Assembly (NCBI GenBank): GCA_020427395.1
Contig: JAGQON010000007.1
Span: 1-64,000 of the forward strand
Length of the DNA stretch: 64,000 bases
Direction: 5' to 3'
Source: Phycisphaerales bacterium
Lineage (GTDB): Bacteria > Planctomycetota > Phycisphaerae > Phycisphaerales > UBA1924
The notes beneath the pieces are model-generated. The model was not told the origin of the DNA. It made no database searches and saw only the letters and a program-made list of their open reading frames with translations. The stretch's first letter is position 1. Every line of letters starts with the position of its first letter. Shown piece after piece: positions 24,827 to 33,372 of the stretch. Both the position numbers and the translations under genes were made by a program.

Positions 24827-26695
24827 TTACGCGGCCTGCTTCGATGATGCCTGAACGCCGGGGATGAAGAGCGTGAATGTGCTGCCCTGATCGATCTCGG
24901 ATTCCAGCGAGATGTCACCGCCGTGCAGGCGGGCGATCTGGCGCGCGAGCGCCAACCCAAGGCCCGATCCAGTCACCTGCGAGATTCGCCGATCGTCGGC
25001 CCGGGTGAAGCGTTCAAAGATCCGCTCGTGCTGCGATTCGTCGATACCGATACCCGTGTCCGTAATCGCGACGGTCATCGCGTCGAGCTCATCGAAACTC
25101 GCAGTAACGGACACTTTGCCGCCGGATGGCGTGTACTTGATTGCGTTGCCCAGCAGGTTGTGCATCGCCTGACCAAGACGATCGCGATCCGCGTCGATAG
25201 TCGGGTACTTGGGCGGCAGATCGAACGAGAGCTCGATCGACTTGTTTTTGGCCTGGGCCTCGTAGTCCTTCTGGAGCTCCTCAAACAGCTGCTCGGTCCG
25301 CATCTTCTCGCGACGAATGGTCAGCGAGCCGGCCTCAATCTCGGAGACGCAGAGCATGTCGCCCACGATCCGCTCCAAACGCCGTGCCTCGCTCGAGATC
25401 ACATTGAGAGATTTCTCAACGATGGCACCCTCGTCCTCATCGGCCTCGATCGCCTCGTCGCAGTACAGCTTGATCGTCGTGAGCGGCGTGCGGAGCTCGT
25501 GCGTCGCCTGCGCGATAAACGCGTTCTGCGACATCTTCGAGAGACGCTGCTGGGTGATGTCCTCGATGAAGACAATCGCTCGTGGGATACCCTCTTCGTC
25601 GACACGGGCGATACTTGCTTTCAACACCGAACCGCTTACCTCGAGATCCTTCTGCTCGCCGATCTCAACCACTCGACGAGTGCCGTGCTCGCATCCCATC
25701 ACTCCGCGAACCTGCTCGACGAGGGAGTCAAAGCCCTCCAGCGTTTCCAGCTTCGCGCCGACGATCTGATCGCGAACGCAGCGGAGCATCACCGATGCAG
25801 CACCGTTGGCGTAGAGTACCGTCGAGTCCTGATCGATGAGCAGTAATCCCTGCGTCAACGCATTGCATGCCCCGGAGAGCCCAAACGACTCCCCTCCACC
25901 ACCGACACTGATCGAAACGATCTCCTGAGCGCTGATCGATCGTTCCAACTCATCACGCTCATCAAGCAAAGTGTTCCATGCACAGGCCTCATCGCCCAGC
26001 GATTCGCCAACGCGCAAGCACTCGGTGCGTCGCTCACCCCCGTCGATCAGCCGCAGGGCCTCACCGATCGCAGCCAGCGCCCCCAGGCGGAAACGGAAAC
26101 GACGGTACACCCAGAGTGTCAGCACGAGGCCCACCGCAACGATCCCCACGGACGACGCCCGGATGAGCACTGAACCGGCGAGCGCCTCGGATTGATCGAT
26201 ACGAAGCTCGAGCAGACACCCGTTGTTCCCATCGAGATGCAGCGGCTCCTCAACCACCATGACCTGTGCGACCTTGTCCTCAATGACACGGGTCTGATCT
26301 CCTACACCAGCGTTCCATTCGCTGGGAAGCTCGAAGAGAGTGATCTCACTCGGCTCCGAGGACGCGATAACACCCTCTCCGGGGATGCTCACGCGACCGG
26401 ATACGATGATGGATGAAGCGACCGAATCGATCAGTAGCCGTCGCAAACCTGAGAGATCGCCATTGCTGACCCGGAGTTCGGCCTGAGATGCCAGCAGCGA
26501 TCCGACCTGCTCGACGCGCTGCTCGGTGCGTGCAGCTGCAGAATCATCAACTGCCCGGGCAGAGACCCAGATCACGCCGCCTACAACGAAAGAAAGGATG
26601 GCGATAAAGGCAACCCCCGTCGTCGCGACGAGCGATTCTCCCCGATCGAAGTACCGAAGTAGATTGAGGCGACTCGTAGTCTCTTTCGTGCTCAT
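24827..26695 (-). CDS. Membrane sensor histidine kinase (PAS-HisKA-HATPase)
   Basis: The ATG at 26695 has GAAAGG 7 nt upstream and gives 622 residues. Helix 1 is at about 22-47, an extracytoplasmic sensor region at 48-177, and helix 2 at 178-198. A HAMP-like linker and a PAS domain (277-382: GLLLIDQDSTVLYANGAASV) follow. The HisKA domain has phosphoacceptor His399 in ATHELRTPLTTIKLY. The HATPase has N-box HNLLGNAIKYTP, G1 DTGIGI and G2 GSGLGLAL. No response regulator is adjacent. It heads cluster A and ends 12 nt before the STAS gene. Confidence 0.93.
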   Translation of the reverse strand: MSTKETTSRLNLLRYFDRGESLVATTGVAFIAILSFVVGGVIWVSARAVDDSAAARTEQRVEQVGSLLASQAELRVSNGDLSGLRRLLIDSVASSIIVSGRVSIPGEGVIASSEPSEITLFELPSEWNAGVGDQTRVIEDKVAQVMVVEEPLHLDGNNGCLLELRIDQSEALAGSVLIRASSVGIVAVGLVLTLWVYRRFRFRLGALAAIGEALRLIDGGERRTECLRVGESLGDEACAWNTLLDERDELERSISAQEIVSISVGGGGESFGLSGACNALTQGLLLIDQDSTVLYANGAASVMLRCVRDQIVGAKLETLEGFDSLVEQVRGVMGCEHGTRRVVEIGEQKDLEVSGSVLKASIARVDEEGIPRAIVFIEDITQQRLSKMSQNAFIAQATHELRTPLTTIKLYCDEAIEADEDEGAIVEKSLNVISSEARRLERIVGDMLCVSEIEAGSLTIRREKMRTEQLFEELQKDYEAQAKNKSIELSFDLPPKYPTIDADRDRLGQAMHNLLGNAIKYTPSGGKVSVTASFDELDAMTVAITDTGIGIDESQHERIFERFTRADDRRISQVTGSGLGLALARQIARLHGGDISLESEIDQGSTFTLFIPGVQASSKQAA

Positions 26696-26837
26696 AATCG
26701 GCCTTTCGCCTGGATTGACAGGCATGACCGATATCGGCTGATCGGGGCCCCGGATCAACCCGAAGTGTGCACGAACTGGACCCGAGCGATTCTCGGACTT
26801 GAGGCACAACCAGACGGTACATGCCGCAGCACATCCC

Positions 26838-26880
26838 CAAAGAAAACACCCCGCTGGCAGGGGGGAGTGCCGGCGGGGTG
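26838..26880 (-). terminator. Intrinsic terminator of the PEP-CTERM gene
   Basis: Read on the minus strand, CACCCCGCCGGC pairs with GCCAGCGGGGTG (12 bp with one G-T wobble, 10-nt loop) and is followed by TTTTCTTT. It lies about 180 nt downstream of the stop at 27064. It would separate that gene from the kinase operon, which starts at 26695. The rest of 26696-27063 shows no gene. Confidence 0.8.
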
Positions 26881-27063
26881 CTCTGAGTAGGAACCGATCT
26901 CGATGAAATCATCTCTGACGATGGGCCATCCCTCCAAGGCCCTCATCACGATCAGTCCCCTACAAGTCGTGCTCAGACAGTGAGATCAAAGCACATATCG
27001 GACCTGTTTCAGTTCAACGACACAACCATCCCGTCCCCGTCGACCTGAAACCGAACAACTCGA

Positions 27064-27930
27064 TCAGCGTCGACGACGACCCATCATGGCACCACCGAGA
27101 CCGATCAGCGCCAGCGAGGCCGGTGCAGGGGTGACGGCCATGGATGTAATCACGCCGCCTCCGCCGATCTCGCCGAGCATCGTGGCGTTGCCCGTGCTCA
27201 GGTCGATCATCCAGAAGGTCGAACGCGACATGTCGTTGAGCTGCATCGTTGCGAAAGCGAGCCCGCTGCCGCCCGAGATGTCAAAGCTCAGCGTGTCATT
27301 GATATCGACACCAAGGCTCCCCACGGTCATCAGCGTGCCGGCGCTGTTCGCCTGGGTCACCAGGATATCGAGCTCCGAATCGATCCCGTAGAGCTGGGTG
27401 CTGGTGGCACCCATGAAGCTGTTGGTGTACGCCGAACCCACGACGCTGGGGTCGACACCTTCGTTGATATCACCCGCACCGAAGAACAGGCTGGTGACGA
27501 GGGTCGAAGTGCCGTCATTCGGATTCAGAACCAGATTCTGGTTCGCATCGCTCACATAGCGGATACGGTCGATCACCGGATTGAAGTCGAAGCCGAAGCT
27601 CGAACCGTTGGCAACCGGCGCAAACGGGCCAGAACCAACCTGTGACGCCTGACCCGTGTTGACATCTACGGTATACAGATTGTTGTAGCTGCCGACTGCG
27701 TAGAGCTGACCGGTGGCGGGGCGGAAGTCGATGCCGCGCAGTGTTTCGTTCTGCTGCATCCCCCATACCGAGACACCCGAGAGGATGTTGGTCGAGTCAC
27801 CCGAATCCCATGTGACCAGATCGTTATTGTCTGTCAGGCCGTATACCAGCTCCGCGTTGGCGGCGGTGGTCAGACCGGTGAGCGCGACGATCGCGCACAC
27901 GCTCATGCGTGCGTTCTTCGCTTTATGCAT
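27064..27930 (-). CDS. DUF4394 secreted protein with PEP-CTERM-like sorting signal
   Basis: The ATG at 27930 has AAGGAG 7 nt upstream and starts a clear signal peptide (cleavage near ANA|E, residue 26). This gives 288 residues. The mature part is a DUF4394-type beta-propeller-like domain (LRGIDFRPATGQLYAVGSYN, FGFDFNPVIDRIRYVSDANQNL). The C-terminus PAPASLALIGLGGAMMGRRRR is a PEP-CTERM variant: a Pro-containing motif, a short hydrophobic helix and an Arg tail. By family it would be processed by an exosortase and linked to the surface or exopolysaccharide. It is divergent from the ECF sigma gene. Confidence 0.88.
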   Translation of the reverse strand: MHKAKNARMSVCAIVALTGLTTAANAELVYGLTDNNDLVTWDSGDSTNILSGVSVWGMQQNETLRGIDFRPATGQLYAVGSYNNLYTVDVNTGQASQVGSGPFAPVANGSSFGFDFNPVIDRIRYVSDANQNLVLNPNDGTSTLVTSLFFGAGDINEGVDPSVVGSAYTNSFMGATSTQLYGIDSELDILVTQANSAGTLMTVGSLGVDINDTLSFDISGGSGLAFATMQLNDMSRSTFWMIDLSTGNATMLGEIGGGGVITSMAVTPAPASLALIGLGGAMMGRRRR

Positions 27931-28068
27931 TTCAAACTCCTTAAACCTCTCAACAGCCCAACATATACGGGCGTGACGCGAATCCGGAAAGCAACACGCT
28001 CCCGGCCTCCTCACACCGCTTTCGATGAAAATGATCGGGGTGTTTTTGCGACTCGGGGATAATTCTCT

Positions 28069-28092
28069 GAACCCGATCTGGTACAGTGCGTC
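28069..28092 (+). promoter_or_regulatory. Candidate ECF-type promoter upstream of the sigma gene
   Basis: The sequence TGAACC is followed after GAAC by 16 nt and then CGTC. This resembles the GAAC / CGTC elements of many ECF sigma promoters and lies 79 nt before the sigma start. It suggests autoregulation. A chance match is possible, because planctomycete ECF promoters are poorly known. Confidence 0.35.
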
Positions 28093-28170
28093 CAAGATCA
28101 TCACAGGGGCGAAGCCCTCCCGCGTTCGATCACACGAACGCAGAAACTTTTTTCGGATGGAGCGCTCCGT

Positions 28171-28758
28171 TTGTCAGGCATACTCGAAAGAATCGCCAGA
28201 GGAGACCAGACCGCCGCGGACGATTGTGTCCGCGAGTATGGCGGCCTGATCTGGCGGCTCGGCTGCAGGTATCTCGACCAAGCCGAATCAGAGATTGAGG
28301 ATGCCGTGCAGGATGTGTTTGTAGAGATCTGGTTGCATGCAAAGAGGTACGACCCCGCGAAGGGTTCAGAGCCCGCGTTCATCGCCACCATCGCGCATCG
28401 ACGATTGATCGATCGACAGAGGCAGCTGACCATGCAGCGGCGCAAAGTCACGAAGTACGCTCAAGAAATCACCAGCGGGACCCGCAGCCCGATCTCAATC
28501 GAAGTGAAAGAGCAGAACGATCACAAGGGAACCCTCTACCGCCAGGAACTGGAAGCCGGATTCAGATCGCTCCCCGATGACGAGCGGAACGCGCTCTGGC
28601 TTTCCGTGTTCCACGGTCTCAGCCACCGCGATATCAGCGAAGCAACAAGCGTGCCTATCGGCACCGTCAAATCTAGGCTCAGGCGTGCCATGATCCGACT
28701 GACCAAATCGATCAGCGGACGCCCCACACAGGTTGCTGTGAAAGGAGGTCAGGCATGA
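28171..28758 (+). CDS. ECF RNA polymerase sigma factor
   Basis: A 195-residue sigma-70 family protein that appears to start at a TTG, with GGAG about 8 nt upstream. Region 2 is at about 5-85, with DAVQDVFVEIWLHAKRYDPAKGS and FIATIAHRRLIDRQR (regions 2.2 to 2.4). Region 4 is at about 125-180, with LPDDERNALWLSVFHGLSHRDIS and GTVKSRLRRAMIRL. No long C-terminal extension is present. The stop overlaps the anti-sigma start by ATGA, and a strong AAAGGAGG site precedes that start. Confidence 0.93.
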   Translation: MSGILERIARGDQTAADDCVREYGGLIWRLGCRYLDQAESEIEDAVQDVFVEIWLHAKRYDPAKGSEPAFIATIAHRRLIDRQRQLTMQRRKVTKYAQEITSGTRSPISIEVKEQNDHKGTLYRQELEAGFRSLPDDERNALWLSVFHGLSHRDISEATSVPIGTVKSRLRRAMIRLTKSISGRPTQVAVKGGQA

Positions 28759-29819
28759 GTGAGCATGACCCACAAGCCGATCGCCTCGCGGAGCTCCTTG
28801 CAGGCTCACAGCTCCAGGACCTCAGCCCGGAAGAACGCGCAGAGCTGGACCAGCTTCTCCAATCCGCTGACTCTCAGGACTTGCCAAACACGATCGGCGA
28901 ACTGCTGGTGATGCTTGACGAGCACGGCACAACCACCGATGAAATCCCAGCGCACTTCGCCGCGCGAATCTCTGCGGGCGGGCGTGCCGCGATCGCGACA
29001 CAGCATCCCGATCAGGGCACAAGCTATCCGATCAACCCCGCGTCATCGCACAGCAGCAGCTGGATCGGCTGGATCGCTGGAATCGCCGCGATCCTGGCGA
29101 TCGGCACGGGCATCTTCGCGTACAGCACGCTCCAATCAGGCTGGGATGCCCAGCGTGAATACGAACTCCAGCTCGAAGCCCTGCAAGCCAAAATCGACCA
29201 GAACGAGAGCCTGCTTTCCAAGAGCCGACTCGCCGCCGAGGAAACCCAGCGCCAGCTGAACCTGCTCGATCAGCAGCTTCACGATGCCGAAATCCAGATC
29301 GCCCAGAGCGAGCAGGAAAAGCTCGGGCTCGCACAGCAGCTTGCCGATGCCACCACCGACTTGCGCGATGCGCAGCTCAAAATCGCCAAGTACGAAACCC
29401 CGGTCGACCCCGCGGTACTCGCAGAGCGCCGCCAGCAGCTTCTGGAAGTCCCAGACTCAATCCAGATCGCATGGCAGCCGTTCAACCTGCCCGATTCACC
29501 GGCCGAGCAGCTCGGTGTGCGAGGCGATGTCGTCTGGAGCGACGAGCTCCAGGAAGGCTACATCCGCTTCGTCGGGCTCGAACCCAACGATCCGAACATC
29601 GAGCAGTATCAGGTCTGGGTGATCGATGAGCGGGGTCTCGAGCAGAAAGTCAGCGGCGGTGTATTCAACGCCTCGGCCGAGGGCGAGATCATTGTCCCGA
29701 TCGAGCCGGGCATCGATGTTGGTCGCGTTGCACTCTTTGCGGTGACGGTCGAGAACCCCGGCGGCACCTGGGTGCCCGACCTATCCCGCCGCGTCGTGAT
29801 CGCACCTCGCGAGAGCTGA
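28755..29819 (+). CDS. RskA-like membrane anti-sigma factor
   Basis: A 354-residue protein. The N-terminus (about 1-80) is an acidic helical region that would bind the sigma factor; it lacks the HxxxCxxC zinc motif of ZAS anti-sigmas. One membrane helix is at about 97-120, then a heptad-rich coiled coil at 125-215, then a C-terminal RskA-type domain (YQVWVIDERGLEQKVSGGVF, GEIIVPIEPG). By family it holds the ECF sigma factor inactive at the membrane until an envelope signal releases it. The long coiled coil between membrane and RskA domain is unusual. Confidence 0.85.
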   Translation: MSEHDPQADRLAELLAGSQLQDLSPEERAELDQLLQSADSQDLPNTIGELLVMLDEHGTTTDEIPAHFAARISAGGRAAIATQHPDQGTSYPINPASSHSSSWIGWIAGIAAILAIGTGIFAYSTLQSGWDAQREYELQLEALQAKIDQNESLLSKSRLAAEETQRQLNLLDQQLHDAEIQIAQSEQEKLGLAQQLADATTDLRDAQLKIAKYETPVDPAVLAERRQQLLEVPDSIQIAWQPFNLPDSPAEQLGVRGDVVWSDELQEGYIRFVGLEPNDPNIEQYQVWVIDERGLEQKVSGGVFNASAEGEIIVPIEPGIDVGRVALFAVTVENPGGTWVPDLSRRVVIAPRES

Positions 29820-30105
29820 TTTACAGATCTCTTTGATCACAATAACTCCTGCGCTTCTCCTGCGCCATATCGGGCGCATTGCGATCGCGCTATCGATCAA
29901 AAAATTCTGACCAATATTCACCGCACACCCCGCTTCTCTGCCGCTGAGTGCAGATTTGAAGCTTTTCGATGTCCTGTCGTACTCTGGATAAAGACAGTTT
30001 CACTTTGATACTGCGTCAGAATCAGTTAGTTTGAACTGATCGCCACTACTGCATTTGGCGCGACTCATTTCTCGTGGGGACAACAACTGAAAAGGTGGTC
30101 CCAAG

Positions 30106-30324
30106 TTGAATACGACAACACTGATGCTCTTGACCGCTGGGGTTGCCCTGATGATCGGCTGCATCGCAGCTTTGCACTGGATGATGCGCTGGGCAGCGAA
30201 GGCTGAACAGTTTCACACGCCAGGCAGCGCGACGAGCGAAGATGATCGTGAGGCCTCGGGTAACAATCGCTCGCCAGCGGCCATGAAGAATCCTGCTGAA
30301 GTAGAGCAGCGGAAGAGCGCATGA
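30106..30324 (+). CDS. Small single-pass membrane protein (72 aa), possibly CcoS-like
   Basis: A short ORF starting at a TTG with AAAGGTGG about 8 nt upstream. It has one membrane helix (about 6-28), then RWAAKAEQFHTPG and an acidic pair (SEDD) in a polar tail. The WAxKxxQF...DD layout faintly recalls CcoS, the cbb3 oxidase assembly protein, but no oxidase gene is in the window, so this is tentative. The preceding 286 nt (29820-30105) show no other gene. Confidence 0.45.
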   Translation: MNTTTLMLLTAGVALMIGCIAALHWMMRWAAKAEQFHTPGSATSEDDREASGNNRSPAAMKNPAEVEQRKSA

Positions 30325-30364
30325 AGAAGCCGCCTCATCGGCGGCTGCTCCCTAACGGTATCAA

Positions 30365-30447
30365 TGGGCGCGGGTGGATTCGAACCACCGAACGCTAACG
30401 CGAGAGGATTTACAATCCCCGTCCTTTGGCCGCTTGGATACACGCCC
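30365..30447 (-). tRNA. tRNA-Tyr (anticodon GTA)
   Basis: A class II tRNA of 83 nt without encoded CCA. The acceptor GGGCGTG pairs with CGCGCCC. The anticodon loop is TTGTAAA (anticodon GTA). A long variable arm (CTCGCG...CG region) and T-loop TTCGAAT are present. It is the last of three tRNAs on the same strand. Confidence 0.95.
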
Positions 30448-30474
30448 TAGTTGTCGAGCGGTTGTCCCGCCCAA

Positions 30475-30547
30475 AGCCACCTCTCGGACTCAAACCGAGG
30501 ACCTGCAGATTACAAATCAGCTGCTCTATCAACTGAGCTAAGGTGGC
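30475..30547 (-). tRNA. tRNA-Thr (anticodon TGT)
   Basis: 73 nt. The acceptor GCCACCT pairs with AGGTGGC. The D-arm is GCTCAGTTGATAGAGC. The anticodon loop is TTTGTAA on a stem with one T-T mismatch, and the T-arm is CTCGG TTTGAGT CCGAG. It is in the middle of the three-tRNA cluster. Confidence 0.95.
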
Positions 30548-30640
30548 GTGATCTGTCGTCTCCAAGATCCCGGTTTTTCCAAACCCGGCTGGTGACTCAG
30601 TGAGCAGAGCCCCGCTCCGCGAGGCCCTGTTCCGTTTCAA

Positions 30641-30714
30641 TGGGCTATACAGGACTCGAACCTGTGACCCCCAGTGTGTCATACTGGTGCGCTAGCCAAC
30701 TGCGCCAATAGCCC
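30641..30714 (-). tRNA. tRNA-Val (anticodon GAC)
   Basis: 74 nt. The acceptor GGGCTAT pairs with ATAGCCC. The anticodon stem CCAGT/ACTGG encloses loop ATGACAC (anticodon GAC), and the T-loop is TTCGAGT. It is first in transcription order before tRNA-Thr and tRNA-Tyr. Confidence 0.95.
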
Positions 30715-30805
30715 AAAGCGGGAGGATTGTACCCATCAACCCGGAAAATGCAAACGCAAGGGTCGATCAGATGTCAAAACCCGCAAGACAGCGTCCGAAT
30801 CCGGG

Positions 30806-31462
30806 TTATTGACCCAGGATCACGATCTCGACACGACGCGATGCCTGCTTGCTGCCCTTGGGCTTGGCAGGACCGAAAGCGGCCGAGTAGATCCGGTCGT
30901 TATTCACGCCCTTGGAGACCAGGTACTCCTCGACCGCCAAAGCACGAGCAGCACTCAGTCGCTCATTGGTCTGCCACTTGTCCTTGGTCTTCACGAGCTT
31001 GTCGGTGTCGGTGTAGCCCTCGACCCGGATTTCGTTGCCCGAGTAGGTGCTGTTGATCACGCCGACGACCTGATCAAGCGTCTGCTTGGCGTTGCTGCGG
31101 ATGTCCGCCGAGCCCGACGAGAACAGCACCTCGCTGGCAACACCAACGACGATCGCGCCGTTGCGTGAGCTCAGATCGACGCCGCTGATGCCCTCGAAAC
31201 CGGTGCGGGGCTGCGACTGAGCCGCATCGAGATCGCCCCTAAGCCGCGAGTTCTCATCCCGCAGCTGCTGGTTCTGACTCTGGAACGCGTTGTTGCTCTC
31301 GCTCACCTGTCGCACGCTCTCCTGAAGACCCGCGATGCGCTCACGCAACTGCGTGTTCTCATCAATCGCGGCATCGTAATCACGCTGCGAAACAGACTTG
31401 CATCCAACGAGCGTCATGCTCAGGATACCCATGGTCATCAATACGAGCTTCGGCATCTTCAT
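30806..31462 (-). CDS. OmpA/Pal-family lipoprotein
   Basis: The ATG at 31462 has GGGAGGTG 7 nt upstream and starts a 218-residue protein with lipobox LVGC (Cys21). A heptad-rich coiled coil spans about 28-80 (ENTQLRERIAGLQESVRQ). An OmpA C-terminal domain follows (about 100-218): VLFSSGSADIRSNAKQTLD, NEIRVEGYTDTD, and the NERLSAARALAVEEYL helix. By family it binds peptidoglycan and tethers the outer membrane. The gene stands alone, between the tRNA cluster and the prepilin peptidase. Confidence 0.9.
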   Translation of the reverse strand: MKMPKLVLMTMGILSMTLVGCKSVSQRDYDAAIDENTQLRERIAGLQESVRQVSESNNAFQSQNQQLRDENSRLRGDLDAAQSQPRTGFEGISGVDLSSRNGAIVVGVASEVLFSSGSADIRSNAKQTLDQVVGVINSTYSGNEIRVEGYTDTDKLVKTKDKWQTNERLSAARALAVEEYLVSKGVNNDRIYSAAFGPAKPKGSKQASRRVEIVILGQ

Positions 31463-31583
31463 CCGTGCACCTCCCGGTCTAAGCGTTGACTTTCGCCGAC
31501 CTTCGTCGGCTTGAAATGAGTGTATCCAATCCGAGCCCGCGGGTGGGGCGCATCCCATACGAACCCACACGAAGCGCTCAAGA

Positions 31584-33092
31584 TCACGGCAAGTTCATCG
31601 GTGCATCCATGCCGAACAGTCGACCGAGCCCCATCTCGACCAACGGCTTGCCCAGCACCACCATCATTGTCGCCACTGCAAGGAATGGACCGTAAGGCAT
31701 CGCCTTGCTCAGCTTTCCTCTAAATACCTGCGCCACAATCGCATACGCGACACCGACGAAAGCGGCGAGAAAAAATGCCAGCGTTGGATCAATCCAACCC
31801 AGGCACGCCCCCACCGCGGCCATCATATGGACATCGCCGAGCCCCATCGCCTCCTTACCAAACGCCATTGTCCCGCCGATACGGATCGCCCAGACAACCC
31901 CCCCCGCGATCAGGTAGCCCATCAGCACCCCACCGAGAACCACCAGCCAGAGCGGGGCATTCGCGGGGGCGATCATCTGTCCGCTGACGGAGTCATGCGT
32001 CCAAGGCCCGTACTGCTTGGAAACAAAGAGCGTCGCCAGCCATGACCCAAGAAAGGCGAGCATCACCGGCGGGCAGAGGAACGCCAGTTCCTTCACCATC
32101 TCTCGACGAGCATGCGGGTATTGCAGCCAGTCGTCCATCCCCGATTCGGGCGTCTCTTCTGCCGCGACGGGCAGCTCATCGGCAGATTCAGCGGGCACTG
32201 GAACCACGGGGTCTGGAGATGCCAGCCGATCGCTGTCGGCTTGGATCTCCGCCGGTTGATCTGATGACGCGTTGAGTAACTGCTTGGTTTCTTTGTGGTG
32301 CTGCTCGTACCACTCGTCGAAGTCGCTGAAGCTGCGGGTAAGCAGCTTGAAGCGGAGCATCAGGATCGACACACCCAATCCGATGGTTCCGCCGATACCC
32401 ATCCCAATGAACTTCCAGTTGGCCAGTCCCCCGGTCGCGAGAGTCCAGACCTCACCAGGGGCCGTGAGCCACTTCATGCGAGGGGCGTTTGGGACGATCC
32501 AGGCCCCTTCGAGCCCGGGCATCATGGCGGGATTGCCGTACTTGTGATAGAACCACCATGCGTGGGCGGTATGCAGGACGAGGGCCACTCCTGCGGGGAC
32601 CCAGGTGAGCTCGAGGCGGATCGTGGAGGTCCGGGCGTCGATGATCGTCATCGCGACCAGGCAGCCCACAAGCACCAGAAGCACGACCGTCGCCGGCCAG
32701 GTCATGGCGGCGCCGTTGAGTGCCCATTCCGGAGCGATCGAGCCGAGGACCGTGTCGCGACCAAGTTGATCGGGAATGACATACCAGAGTGCCCAGATCC
32801 CGCCAAACAGAAGGGCGACAACCGTTTCGACGATCGGGTACTCGGGCGAGATCTTGGCCTTGCAGAAGCGGCACTTGCCGCGCAGCAACAGCCAGCCGAA
32901 GATCGGAATGTTCTCTCGCCAGGTCAGCTTGTGGTCGCACTTGGGGCACCGCGATGTAGGAACGATCACATCCAGGCCGAGTGGGAGCCGGTAGACCAGC
33001 ACATTCACGAGGGACCCGATACAAGCCCCCACGGCCGTGACAAACACCAGCACAGACAGCCAGGGCAGCATGTAAATCAACCATTCGGGCAT
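31584..33092 (-). CDS. pilD: Prepilin peptidase (A24 aspartic protease, PilD/GspO) with large insertion
   Basis: A 502-residue polytopic protein, much longer than the usual 250-290. The N-terminal methyltransferase part has zinc cysteines Cys49, Cys52, Cys74 and Cys77. The protease aspartates are Asp152 (TIIDARTSTIRLELT) and Asp420 (GLGDVHMMAAVGA). A Pro/Glu-rich hydrophilic insertion spans about 253-335, with an extra helix pair after it. By family it cleaves prepilin leaders and methylates the new N-terminus, and would serve all prepilins in this window. The adjacent genes are unrelated. Confidence 0.9.
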   Translation of the reverse strand: MPEWLIYMLPWLSVLVFVTAVGACIGSLVNVLVYRLPLGLDVIVPTSRCPKCDHKLTWRENIPIFGWLLLRGKCRFCKAKISPEYPIVETVVALLFGGIWALWYVIPDQLGRDTVLGSIAPEWALNGAAMTWPATVVLLVLVGCLVAMTIIDARTSTIRLELTWVPAGVALVLHTAHAWWFYHKYGNPAMMPGLEGAWIVPNAPRMKWLTAPGEVWTLATGGLANWKFIGMGIGGTIGLGVSILMLRFKLLTRSFSDFDEWYEQHHKETKQLLNASSDQPAEIQADSDRLASPDPVVPVPAESADELPVAAEETPESGMDDWLQYPHARREMVKELAFLCPPVMLAFLGSWLATLFVSKQYGPWTHDSVSGQMIAPANAPLWLVVLGGVLMGYLIAGGVVWAIRIGGTMAFGKEAMGLGDVHMMAAVGACLGWIDPTLAFFLAAFVGVAYAIVAQVFRGKLSKAMPYGPFLAVATMMVVLGKPLVEMGLGRLFGMDAPMNLP

Positions 33093-33141
33093 CGTTGAAT
33101 CATCGGCCGATTGTACGATTTGGCTCGAAAGTGCGGGCGAA

Positions 33142-33372
33142 TCAATCGTTCGGTGTTTCGAGCGATTCCGCGTTGAGTTCGCTGATCCGCTGCTCGGCCC
33201 GGTCGAGGATCGCGCGAGCCCGCTTCACCAACTCGATGCCCTGCTCGTAGCCCTTGATCGAGTCCTCAAGCCCCATCTCGCCGCCCTCGATCTGGTCGAC
33301 AATCTCCTCGAGCTGCTCGATGAGCTGCTCGTAGGGGGCTTCCTGCTCGTTCTGGGGCTTTTTCTTACTCAC
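33142..33372 (-). CDS. xseB: Exodeoxyribonuclease VII small subunit
   Basis: A 76-residue protein starting at a GTG. It contains the XseB signature EQLEEIVDQIEGGEMGLEDS followed by the YEQGIELVKRARAILD helix. It binds XseA to form the single-strand exonuclease. Its start overlaps the end of xseA by 8 nt, the usual order. Confidence 0.95.
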   Translation of the reverse strand: MSKKKPQNEQEAPYEQLIEQLEEIVDQIEGGEMGLEDSIKGYEQGIELVKRARAILDRAEQRISELNAESLETPND

